Of a DNA stretch of 10,136 bases, positions 1 to 7,737 are shown piece by piece. Position 1 is the first letter of the stretch, and each line of letters begins with the position of its first letter. Made by a program: the position numbers and the translations under genes. The notes beneath the pieces were generated by a model. It was not told the DNA's origin. It did not search any database and saw nothing but the letters and a program-made list of their open reading frames with translations. Where the stretch lies: assembly GCA_030667725.1 (NCBI GenBank), contig DAOUVH010000020.1, positions 1 through 10,136 on the forward strand, written 5' to 3'. This DNA is from Candidatus Cloacimonadota bacterium (GTDB taxonomy: Bacteria; Cloacimonadota; Cloacimonadia; Cloacimonadales; TCS61).

Positions 1-810
1 CACACATCTTCCTAATCCATGAACTTCCGGTCCAAAAAGAGTATCTTCTCCGCGACCCAAAAAACACTCCTCATCGAGAATTAAATTTGTTGAGAAAAAA
101 GGTGGAATAATATCAATTTTAGAAAGATCAAGAGCCATGTTTCCGCCCAGAGCTTTTTGAGTATCGAAAATATTTTTGGAATGCATATTTCTGGTAACGG
201 GAGTATCTACACTGGAAATATAATAAAATCTGTCTTCCTTTTGAACACCGCGAAGGAGTTCCATCAAATATGGAAAATTCATTTTGGGAATGATATAGTA
301 ACCAGTGTAATCACTTGTTGTTAATATGACATCATTTTCTATTAGGTATTTCATATGAGAGCCTATGAAATCAATATCAATGTAACTGTACTTCTCTTCA
401 GTAAATTCAGTTAATATTTTTGGGTAAATATCAGTATCAAAAAACATAAGGTAATTAATTCCAAGCATCAATGCTGCGATAAGCACATAATTTCTAGAAG
501 TTCCATAAGCTACCAAACCATATTTTTCTTTGTTTGGAGTTCCCAAAATTGTTCTGATCTCTTCTTTTGTTAAACCGAGTTCCAGTAAAAACGAGTTCAG
601 CTTTGGAGCATTTCCTCTTTTAACAGTTGTAACCTGACACTTCCTCTGTAATGAGTTTAATACAGATGGATCAATTTCATCTTCATAAGAAACTATCAAA
701 TGTTCAACTTTGTGACCGTATTTTTTTACATTATCAAAAAAGGAGTTAATTGGCTCTAAATGATTCAAACTTTTAGGAATAATACCGAATGCCTTTCTCT
801 CATTTTTCAT
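1..810 (-). CDS. GT-A-fold (family 2-like) glycosyltransferase, C-terminus cut off by window edge
   Basis: The minus strand is open from an ATG at 810-808 to base 1, giving 270 residues without a stop. An AAAGGA ribosome binding site lies six bases upstream of the ATG. The protein begins MKNERKAFGIIPKS and has no signal peptide, so it should be cytoplasmic. A DxD metal/nucleotide-sugar motif sits in FFDTDIYP (D125, D127). A GGNMALDL segment follows at 222-229, and GRGEDT lies at 253-258. In GT2-type enzymes a late Glu-Asp pair of this kind often carries the catalytic acid. This order (DxD, then GGN, then ED) supports transfer of a sugar from an activated nucleotide donor. Donor and acceptor cannot be named from the sequence. 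It is transcribed away from uvrC and has its own promoter. A GT-A nucleotidyltransferase is a less likely alternative. The class is fairly sure, the exact family is not. Confidence 0.72.
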   Translation of the reverse strand, partial: MKNERKAFGIIPKSLNHLEPINSFFDNVKKYGHKVEHLIVSYEDEIDPSVLNSLQRKCQVTTVKRGNAPKLNSFLLELGLTKEEIRTILGTPNKEKYGLVAYGTSRNYVLIAALMLGINYLMFFDTDIYPKILTEFTEEKYSYIDIDFIGSHMKYLIENDVILTTSDYTGYYIIPKMNFPYLMELLRGVQKEDRFYYISSVDTPVTRNMHSKNIFDTQKALGGNMALDLSKIDIIPPFFSTNLILDEECFLGRGEDTLFGPEVHGLGRCV

Positions 811-837
811 AGTTGATCCTTTGTTTAACGATTAACC

Positions 838-865
838 TGAATAATGTGATTTTGATTGTTGTCAA
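838..865 (-). promoter_or_regulatory. Sigma-70-type promoter for the glycosyltransferase gene
   Basis: Read on the minus strand, a perfect TTGACA (860-865) is followed after 16 bases by TATTCA (838-843). Transcription would begin near 831, leaving a leader of about 20 bases with the AAAGGA ribosome binding site before the ATG at 810. Spacing and the exact -35 box make this the best promoter match in the window. Confidence 0.6.
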
Positions 866-894
866 ATTAAAATCAGTTTTTTGTTTACATCATG

Positions 895-922
895 TTAGAA
901 ATTTTGTTTCTTTCCTTATAAT
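895..922 (+). promoter_or_regulatory. Possible promoter for uvrC (good -10, weak -35)
   Basis: A consensus TATAAT lies at 917-922. The best -35 at 16-base spacing is TTAGAA (895-900), matching only three of six positions. A start near 929 would give a leader of about 120 bases that includes the small ORF at 949-1029. A second exact TATAAT lies at 1025-1030, only 20 bases before the uvrC ATG, but has no recognisable -35. Either could serve uvrC. Confidence 0.35.
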
Positions 923-948
923 AAATATGAGATTTGGAATTAGAAAGA

Positions 949-1029
949 ATGAATAGAGTTTTAATGCTTGGATCTGGAAGTGTAGTTGTCTTCATGGTAG
1001 AGTCTCAACTTTTTAAATGTTGGGTATAA
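949..1029 (+). other. 26-codon ORF in the uvrC leader; possible gene remnant
   Basis: ATG at 949 reads MNRVLMLGSGSV, then VVFMVESQLFKCWV, and stops at TAA 1027-1029. The pattern of a short beta strand, a glycine loop (LGSGSV) and a helix resembles the first segment of a Rossmann-fold dehydrogenase, such as the saccharopine dehydrogenase family. Nothing downstream continues that fold before uvrC begins at 1051. A weak purine run (AGAAAG) lies just upstream of the ATG. It could be a decayed gene start, a short leader peptide or chance. Confidence 0.25.
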
Positions 1030-1050
1030 TAAAGAAATAAGGTAGAAATT

Positions 1051-2859
1051 ATGCAGAAGATTTCCAAAAAAATAAAACAAAAATTAACATTATTACCAGT
1101 TTCTCCCGGCGTATACATTATGAAGAATGCATCAGATAAGATCATTTATATTGGGAAGGCAAAAGTCCTACGGAATCGGGTGCGGTCATATTTTACTGGT
1201 TCACCAACAGATCCTAAAACCGAGGAGATGGTCAGCAAGATAGCTGATCTGGATTATATACTTACAAAAACAGAAGATCAAGCACTTGTATTGGAAGCAA
1301 ATTTAATACAAAAACATAAGCCAAAATATAATATTCAGTTAAAAGATGATAAAAGTAAACCATTTATTAAAGTTACAATTAAGGAACCTTTTCCTCAAGT
1401 ATTTGTTACAAGAGATCTCAAGAAAGATGGTTCTAAATACTTTGGACCTTATACCGATACAAAGGCTATGAGAAAGACTCTACGTATGCTGGAATGGATC
1501 TTCCCAATACGAACCTGTACAAGAAAAATTCCCAAAGGTAAACCTGTATTTAAACGATCTTGTATGAATTATCAACTGGGGAAGTGCCCTGCTCCATGTA
1601 TAGGAAAAATCAGTATTGAAGAATACAGAAAAAATGTAACCGCAATGATTCAGTTTATTAAGGGTAGAAATAAAGATGTGTTAAGTGATTTTACTATACG
1701 CATGAAAGAACACTCCGATAAACTAAATTTTGAGGAAGCAGCAAAATTTAGAGATAAAATTGAAAATGTTCAAAAATTAAATAGATCGAAGAACATGTTT
1801 TTCACAGATGAAAAAAATCGGGATGTTGTCGGAGTTTATCAGGAGGGGAGCAAAGCTGCAGTTGCAGTTCTTAAGATACTTTCCGGGAAGTTGTTAAACA
1901 AAGAGATCTATGCACTTAATAATACAGATGGAACAACCCTCTCACAGATCATGGAAGCCTTTTTAAAACAATATTATTCATCGAAATTGGATGAGTTGCC
2001 TTTCCGGATTTTCCTGCAGGTAGAGCCGGACGATGTTGAAACTCTTAATAAATGGTTGAAAAATAAATTAATAATTCCCCAAAAGGGTGATAATAAAGCT
2101 CTAATTTCTATTGCTCATGAGAATGCGTTTAATTTTGTAGAAGAAGAAAAATTAAAATATTTGAGAAAAAGCAATAGAACCATCTTTCCGATAAAGGAGT
2201 TAAAGGATAAACTCAACCTTAGAAAACTTCCAAGAAAAATGGTTTGTATTGATATTTCCACAATCCAGGGTACAGATACAGTTTCTTCATTGGTATTTTT
2301 TGAAAACGGAAAGCCAAAGAAGAAGAATTACCGGCATTTCATCATGGAAACTGTAAATGGGCAGGATGATTTTGCGTCGATGGAAGAGACAATGAGACGT
2401 TATCTAAATAAGATCGATGAGAACGAGAAACCAGACCTGATAGTAATTGATGGTGGTAAAGGACAACTCAGCAAATCCAATAACATTTTAAAAGAGATGA
2501 AAATTGAAGATATTGAGATACTCTCTTTAGCTAAACGAATAGAAGAAGTATTCTTGCCAGGCATCAAAAATTCGATTATTCTACCACGTAATTCTTCAGC
2601 TTTAAGAGTGCTTGTGAGAATACGTGATGAGGCACATAGATTCGCTATTAATTTTCATAGGAAAAGAAGAAAGAAACGAACCCTGACAAGTGAGCTTGAT
2701 AAAATTATAGGAGTTGGAGAACAGACAAAATTCTCGCTTCTAAAGAAATTTGATTCTGTAGATAATATTGGAAATGCATCCTTAAAGGAGTTAATGAGCA
2801 TTAATGGTATCGGAGAAAAAAGTGCAAAGTTGATTCTTGAGTATTTATCTAAAAAGTAA
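1051..2859 (+). CDS. uvrC: UvrC, excinuclease ABC subunit C
   Basis: UvrC makes both incisions, 3' and 5' of a DNA lesion, in nucleotide excision repair after UvrA and UvrB have located the damage. At 602 residues it is close to the usual length of about 600. The N-terminal GIY-YIG nuclease shows GVY (Y22), YIGK (33-36), R43 and the metal-binding glutamate E82. Four cysteines follow (C156, C171, C179, C183), the site of the iron-sulfur cluster reported for UvrC. A UVR helix pair that contacts UvrB lies near 198-240. The C-terminal RNase H-like nuclease has D401 (CIDIS), D467 (VIDGGKGQL) and H529 (DEAHRFA). Tandem helix-hairpin-helix motifs occupy about 550-600. The ATG is preceded by AAGGT seven bases upstream. 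No terminator is visible after the stop. Confidence 0.97.
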   Translation: MQKISKKIKQKLTLLPVSPGVYIMKNASDKIIYIGKAKVLRNRVRSYFTGSPTDPKTEEMVSKIADLDYILTKTEDQALVLEANLIQKHKPKYNIQLKDDKSKPFIKVTIKEPFPQVFVTRDLKKDGSKYFGPYTDTKAMRKTLRMLEWIFPIRTCTRKIPKGKPVFKRSCMNYQLGKCPAPCIGKISIEEYRKNVTAMIQFIKGRNKDVLSDFTIRMKEHSDKLNFEEAAKFRDKIENVQKLNRSKNMFFTDEKNRDVVGVYQEGSKAAVAVLKILSGKLLNKEIYALNNTDGTTLSQIMEAFLKQYYSSKLDELPFRIFLQVEPDDVETLNKWLKNKLIIPQKGDNKALISIAHENAFNFVEEEKLKYLRKSNRTIFPIKELKDKLNLRKLPRKMVCIDISTIQGTDTVSSLVFFENGKPKKKNYRHFIMETVNGQDDFASMEETMRRYLNKIDENEKPDLIVIDGGKGQLSKSNNILKEMKIEDIEILSLAKRIEEVFLPGIKNSIILPRNSSALRVLVRIRDEAHRFAINFHRKRRKKRTLTSELDKIIGVGEQTKFSLLKKFDSVDNIGNASLKELMSINGIGEKSAKLILEYLSKK

Positions 2860-2867
2860 TTATTTGT

Positions 2868-2897
2868 TTGACACTTCTATCAATCCAAGATTTTTCA
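2868..2897 (+). promoter_or_regulatory. Possible promoter for the kinase-pyrR operon
   Basis: A perfect TTGACA at 2868-2873 lies just after the uvrC stop codon. The downstream box is poor: TTTTCA at 2892-2897 gives 18-base spacing, while the better-looking TATAAA at 2901-2906 is 27 bases away. The position, in the only sizeable gap before three tightly packed genes, supports a promoter here. The exact -10 is uncertain. Confidence 0.35.
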
Positions 2898-2931
2898 GAC
2901 TATAAATAAATTAGAGGTAAGAAATATATAA

Positions 2932-5571
2932 ATGAAGAAATTAATATTTTTGTTAATTTTACTTATAATGCACTTCTCCGCATTTGCATCAGTTATCGAT
3001 AGTTTAAATACAGAGTTAAATAAATCGAATGCAAATAAGGGTATAATTTACAACCAGCTTTCTATAGAATACTTGAATATCTCTCCTGATAAAAGTGTTG
3101 AATATGCAAAATCAGCTCTTGAGCATGCTGAATCATATATCGAACAGGTAGATTATACAAACCAAATAGGGGTAGCTTATGAGTATTCAGGAAAATACAA
3201 GGAAGCGCTTCTTGAATACGATGAAGCATTAAAATTAGCTGAATCAAATTCATATTCTATGGGAAAAGGTTTAGCTTTGCTTAATATTGCTATTGCAAAA
3301 ACGCATTTGGCAGATTACGATAATGCTCTTGATTTTGCTTTGAAAGCAATTAAGATCTTTGAAACCGAAGACGATAAGAAAAATTTAACCAGTGCATTAA
3401 ACAATCTGGGGAATATATATTTGTTAATGAAGGATCCAGCTCAAGCGCTTCACTTTTACAATATGGTACTTAATAATAGATTAAAATTTGGGACTGAACC
3501 AGGAGTTGCCAAAATTCTTCACAACATTGCATTGGTACATATAGAGTTAGAAGAGTTGGATAAAGCTTTAGATTTTCTTGAGCGTTCTCTGGAAATCATG
3601 CAAAAAATTAATGATAAATTCAGTATGGCATTTTGCTATAATAATTTATCTAGTATTTATCACTCAAAAGAAGATTATCAAAAAACAATTGAGTACAACT
3701 TCCTGGCTTTGAATCTTTTTGAAGAAATTGAAAATCCTGAAGGTATTGCTTATACTTGTAATCTTCTTGGATCTACTTTTTTGTCGATGGAGCGTTACCA
3801 ACAAGCCTTTGACCAATTCAAGAGAAGTATGAAATTAGCTAAAGAGATGGCTTTGATAGATGTAATCTCAGAAAATTATAAGGAATTATCAATTTATTAT
3901 GCAGCAATTGGAGACTATAAACAAGCTTTCACTTGTCTTGAAATGCATATGGTAAAGAACGATTCCATTTATTCAGAAGAAAAAAGCCAGAAAATTGCAG
4001 AACTGCAAACTAAATATGAAATTGAAAATAGAGAAGAAAAGATAAGTAGATTACAGGAAAGTAAGATCTATCAGAAAAAAATTACTACTATTCTGGTCAT
4101 TGGATTGATATTTGGTTCGATAGTATTGGCATTTCTGTATTTTTTATATAGAGAAAAAATAGGTGAGATTGGTGTTAGAAAAGAAGCAGAAGAAAAATTA
4201 CATGATAGCGAACATAAATTTCGACAACTAACAGAGAATATTTCTATTGCTGTATTTACCTTCAATATGGAAGGCAGATTCACATATGTGAATCCTTCTA
4301 CAACAATTATAACCGGATTTTCAGAGAAGGAACTTCTCACTATGAAATTCTTTGATATTGTTCATCCTGAATATAGGGACTTGGTTATGACCAGAGGATT
4401 CAATCGAATCAAAGGAGAGGATGTTGTACAAAAATATGATTTTAAAATCATCACGAAGCAAGGTGAAATCAGGTGGGTAGAGATATTTAATAGTCGAACT
4501 ACGATAGACGGTTTAGTAGTAGTTCTGGGAACAGCAACTGATATTACAGATCGTAAAAGCGCAGATCAAAGAATTCGCGAAAGCGAAGGAAAATATAAAT
4601 ATTTGGTTGAATCTATTGAAGAAGGCATGGTTATTGCTGATGAATTAGAGAATTTTACTTTTTATAATGAAGCTGCAAGAAAAATATTTGGTTACGATGA
4701 TAAAGAGATGAATACTATGAATTTTAAGAGATTAGTATCATCCGATGATTTTAACCGATTAAAAATGGAAACTGATAAACGTTTAAAAGGGCAGAGTTCA
4801 AAATATGATATAGAAATTATATGCAAAGATGGGGAAAAAAGGCTTATCTCAGTAACAGCAAGTCCACTATTTGATAATGATGATTATACAGGCTCTATTG
4901 GAATTTTTGTAGATATCACAGAAATTCGCCAGGCGGAAGAAAAGATAAAATCTCAATTACGTGAGAAAGAAGTAATGCTCCAGGAAATTTATCATCGTGT
5001 TAAAAACAACCTCCAAATCATCTCAAGTATGTTGAAATTACAAGCATCTTATATTGATGATGAATATGCAATACAATTATTCCGTAATTGTCAGCATCGT
5101 GTTAAATCTATGTCACTAGTTCATGAAAAACTATACAAATCAAGCGATCTTACTAACATCTCATTCAGGGATTATACTAATTCACTTATTAAAAATTTAT
5201 TCAATTCTTTAAATATTAACAGCGACCGAATAGGTTATGAACTTGATATTAATGATGTAAATTTAGATATAACTATTGCTATACCATGCGGATTAATAAT
5301 TAATGAATTGATCACAAATGCACTAAAATATGGCTTCCCCGATGATAAGCGAGGTGTCATTAAAGTATCAATGACTAAACTCGAGAATGGAAAATTGAAT
5401 TTAACAGTCTTGAATAATGGAGTTGACCTACCTGAAGATTTTGATATGACCAATTTAAGCTCTTTTGGAATGCGACTTGTAGATATTCTTAAAGATCAAT
5501 TAGGAGCTGAATTGAACATTGAAAGGAAAGACGGAGTTGCCTTTAGTCTCACTTTTGGAAATAACGATTGA
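2932..5571 (+). CDS. Membrane sensor histidine kinase: exported TPR domain, TM, two PAS, HisKA_2, HATPase
   Basis: A signal peptide (residues 1-19, ending in AFA) leads into about eight TPR units of roughly 40 residues (about 38-345). A charged coiled coil follows (348-383), then one membrane span (384-406). The TPRs should therefore lie in the periplasm and the rest in the cytoplasm. Two PAS domains occupy about 424-545 and 551-670. The HisKA_2 box EIYHRVKNNLQ carries the likely phosphorylated H688. The ATP-binding domain has its N box (NELITNAL, E792 and N796), but the G1 box reads NNGVD at 828-832, where DxGxG is expected. Autophosphorylation and transfer to an unlinked response regulator are inferred; no receiver domain is present. 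A TAA lies directly before the ATG, so this start is firm. The nearest ribosome binding site, AGAGG (2913-2917), is unusually far, 14 bases away. The ligand is unknown. Confidence 0.9.
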   Translation: MKKLIFLLILLIMHFSAFASVIDSLNTELNKSNANKGIIYNQLSIEYLNISPDKSVEYAKSALEHAESYIEQVDYTNQIGVAYEYSGKYKEALLEYDEALKLAESNSYSMGKGLALLNIAIAKTHLADYDNALDFALKAIKIFETEDDKKNLTSALNNLGNIYLLMKDPAQALHFYNMVLNNRLKFGTEPGVAKILHNIALVHIELEELDKALDFLERSLEIMQKINDKFSMAFCYNNLSSIYHSKEDYQKTIEYNFLALNLFEEIENPEGIAYTCNLLGSTFLSMERYQQAFDQFKRSMKLAKEMALIDVISENYKELSIYYAAIGDYKQAFTCLEMHMVKNDSIYSEEKSQKIAELQTKYEIENREEKISRLQESKIYQKKITTILVIGLIFGSIVLAFLYFLYREKIGEIGVRKEAEEKLHDSEHKFRQLTENISIAVFTFNMEGRFTYVNPSTTIITGFSEKELLTMKFFDIVHPEYRDLVMTRGFNRIKGEDVVQKYDFKIITKQGEIRWVEIFNSRTTIDGLVVVLGTATDITDRKSADQRIRESEGKYKYLVESIEEGMVIADELENFTFYNEAARKIFGYDDKEMNTMNFKRLVSSDDFNRLKMETDKRLKGQSSKYDIEIICKDGEKRLISVTASPLFDNDDYTGSIGIFVDITEIRQAEEKIKSQLREKEVMLQEIYHRVKNNLQIISSMLKLQASYIDDEYAIQLFRNCQHRVKSMSLVHEKLYKSSDLTNISFRDYTNSLIKNLFNSLNINSDRIGYELDINDVNLDITIAIPCGLIINELITNALKYGFPDDKRGVIKVSMTKLENGKLNLTVLNNGVDLPEDFDMTNLSSFGMRLVDILKDQLGAELNIERKDGVAFSLTFGNND

Positions 5572-5574
5572 TCT

Positions 5575-5588
5575 AAGGGGGAGTTTTG
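5575..5588 (+). promoter_or_regulatory. Strong ribosome binding site deciding a TTG start
   Basis: AAGGGGGAG at 5575-5583 lies just before a TTG at 5586. No ATG or GTG lies near in this frame, and only the TTG gives a signal peptide with its basic head (QYKK) ahead of the hydrophobic run. The site begins four bases after the upstream kinase's stop codon, so translation of the two genes is probably coupled. Confidence 0.7.
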
Positions 5589-7730
5589 CAATATAAGAAA
5601 TATCTTCTACTATTGTTGTTGATAATTCTAACAACAAAACTGCTCGCGGTAACTGAAATTGATAGCCTGGAAGCTGTTCTGAACGAAGTTGAAGGGAAAA
5701 AAAGGATAGCTGTTTTAAACAAACTTTCATCACTATATATTAATATAAACCCAGAAATCAGTTACGATTGTGCAGCACAGGCTTTTGAACTTGCTAAGAA
5801 GGAGGATGATAATAAGGGTATAGCAGACGCACTGAATAATATTGGTCACTATTTTAGAATGACTAATGATTTTGATAAAGCACTTGAAAGTTTCCAACAA
5901 GCTCTTGATATCTATCGCAAATTAAAAGGAGATCATGATATTGCAAATATCTATGATAATATTGGTCATATCTACTGGTATAAAGGTGATTTTCCTACTG
6001 CTTTAGATTACTATAAACGTTCATTAGGAATGTTTATCGCACTGGATAACCCCCAAAGACAATCTTTATCTTATAATAACCTCGGAAGCGTTTATTTCCG
6101 ATTGGGAATTTTTGATGAATCAATGAATAATTATCTCAAATCTTTAAGCATTAGAGAAGAAATGAATGATCCAAAGATACATTCCACATTGAATAATCTT
6201 GGGAATATTTATGTGCGGTTAAGTGATTATGAAAAAGCATTAGAAATGTATAAAAGATCATTGGAATGCAAGTGTGATGAGAATATTGAAACTCAGTCTA
6301 CATTAAATAATATTGGAAATATCTATTTAAAGCAAAATGATTTTGATAGTGCATTACGATACCTTTCGGAAGCACTAAAGATAAATGAAGATAATGAGGA
6401 TGAAAAAAGAATTGCTACAAGCTTGAATAATATCGCTATAGTTTACGAAGCAGAAGGAAAAGTAGACCAGGCGTTGTATAATTATCAAAAAGCACTTGAG
6501 CTCAAGAAAAAAGTAGGTGATACATATGGATATGCCAATACTGCTAAAAACCTTGGAGATTTATTCCTCACGAAACAAGATTATAAACAAGCTGATTTTT
6601 ATCTACAGGAAAGCTTAACAATTTCACAAAATATCAAAGCACGTGATATTACAAAAGATGTCTATGAATTGATGTCTAGACGCTATTCTAGTATCAATGA
6701 TTTCCAAAATGCATATTTATACAAAAACTACTATTCAAATTTAAGAGATTCACTTTTTAATGAAGAAACTAGTGATAAAATTGCTCAATATAGTACAAAT
6801 TTTACAATTGAGAAAACATTGCGTGAAAAGGAAATGCTGATAAAAGATAATCAGATTTATGTACTCCAATTAGAAAGGGATAAATCTTGGCGGATTACAT
6901 TAGTTTTATTGATATCCCTCCTGATCCTGATAGCGATCTTCTTATTTTTGAATTACAATAAAAAGAAAAGGTTGAATGAATTACTTGCGGAAACAAACGA
7001 GAAACTGGAAGATAAAGTACTAAAGAGAACTTCAGAACTTGTTGAAACAAATGAAAATCTCAGAAAAGAGATCACAACTAGAAAGGAGACCGGTAACGAA
7101 CTGAAATTATCACTCAAAGAGAAAGATATTATGCTTAAAGAGATCCATCATAGAGTTAAAAACAATCTCCAGATCATTTCCAGCATTCTCAGTATCCAGT
7201 CTAGATCTTCGGAAAGTGAAGAATCTATTAAAATGTTTACGAATACTCAAAACAGGGTTATATCTATGTCTTTGGTACAAGAACAATTGTATTCATCTGA
7301 TGACCTGGCATACGTAAATTTTAATCAATATGTTAAATCATTGATTGATAATCTTTTCAGAGCATATAGTATTAGTACTTCTAAGATGAAAACTATTATT
7401 AATATTAAGAATATCAATTTAAATATTAACACAGCAATCCCTTGCGGTCTGCTTATCAACGAGATAGTTACAAATGCGATTAAACATGGCTTTGCCGGTA
7501 AAGAAAAGGGCGAGATAAGGATAAATATGGAAATAGATGAAGATAATTATTTCCATCTTGAGATAAGCAATAACGGAGTAAGTCTGCCTTACGGAATCGA
7601 TGTGAAGAACCCTGAATCTACCGGATTGGAGCTTATCAGAATATTAATTATACAACTTTCTGCAGAAGTTGAATTAATAAACGAAAATGGTGTATTTTAC
7701 AAATTGAAATTTAAAAAATTAAAAAATTGA
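5586..7730 (+). CDS. Membrane sensor histidine kinase: exported TPR domain, TM, coiled coil, HisKA_2, HATPase
   Basis: This is a paralogue of the kinase that ends 14 bases upstream. It starts at TTG and encodes 714 residues. A signal peptide (about 1-21, LLA cut site) precedes about nine TPR units (roughly 40-390). Their helix A repeatedly reads NNIGNIY or close variants, a very regular array. A linker coil (392-434), one membrane span (about 437-458) and a cytoplasmic coiled coil (460-515) follow, with no PAS domain. The HisKA_2 box IHHRVKNNLQ places the likely phosphorylated histidine at H522. The N box is INEIVTNAI (E626, N630). The G1 box reads NNGVS (662-666), again lacking the usual Asp. 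Its TPR domain should be periplasmic. I infer it works with the upstream kinase, either as a heterodimer or as a parallel sensor. No receiver domain or response regulator gene is in the window, and the signal is unknown. Confidence 0.88.
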   Translation: MQYKKYLLLLLLIILTTKLLAVTEIDSLEAVLNEVEGKKRIAVLNKLSSLYININPEISYDCAAQAFELAKKEDDNKGIADALNNIGHYFRMTNDFDKALESFQQALDIYRKLKGDHDIANIYDNIGHIYWYKGDFPTALDYYKRSLGMFIALDNPQRQSLSYNNLGSVYFRLGIFDESMNNYLKSLSIREEMNDPKIHSTLNNLGNIYVRLSDYEKALEMYKRSLECKCDENIETQSTLNNIGNIYLKQNDFDSALRYLSEALKINEDNEDEKRIATSLNNIAIVYEAEGKVDQALYNYQKALELKKKVGDTYGYANTAKNLGDLFLTKQDYKQADFYLQESLTISQNIKARDITKDVYELMSRRYSSINDFQNAYLYKNYYSNLRDSLFNEETSDKIAQYSTNFTIEKTLREKEMLIKDNQIYVLQLERDKSWRITLVLLISLLILIAIFLFLNYNKKKRLNELLAETNEKLEDKVLKRTSELVETNENLRKEITTRKETGNELKLSLKEKDIMLKEIHHRVKNNLQIISSILSIQSRSSESEESIKMFTNTQNRVISMSLVQEQLYSSDDLAYVNFNQYVKSLIDNLFRAYSISTSKMKTIINIKNINLNINTAIPCGLLINEIVTNAIKHGFAGKEKGEIRINMEIDEDNYFHLEISNNGVSLPYGIDVKNPESTGLELIRILIIQLSAEVELINENGVFYKLKFKKLKN

Positions 7731-7737
7731 GGAGCCT

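Noticed and set aside
1003..1024. Possible hairpin CAAC...GTTG before uvrC as a regulatory stem
   Set aside because: The arms are only four bases with a long AT loop, too weak to call a terminator or riboswitch.
1840..1860. GGAGGGGAG run in uvrC as a PyrR binding loop or internal ribosome binding site
   Set aside because: It lacks the UCCNGNGAGG core of the PyrR loop, lies inside uvrC coding sequence, and no ORF starts after it.
2860..2931. Terminator after uvrC
   Set aside because: No inverted repeat with a following T tract is visible in the gap, so read-through into the kinase genes cannot be excluded.
3062..3253. Minus-strand 63-residue ORF within the first kinase gene
   Set aside because: It lies opposite a well-supported TPR coding region, has no ribosome binding site or domain, and reads as an antisense shadow. 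The same holds for the minus-strand ORFs at 4071-4340, 5235-5453 and 5500-5733.
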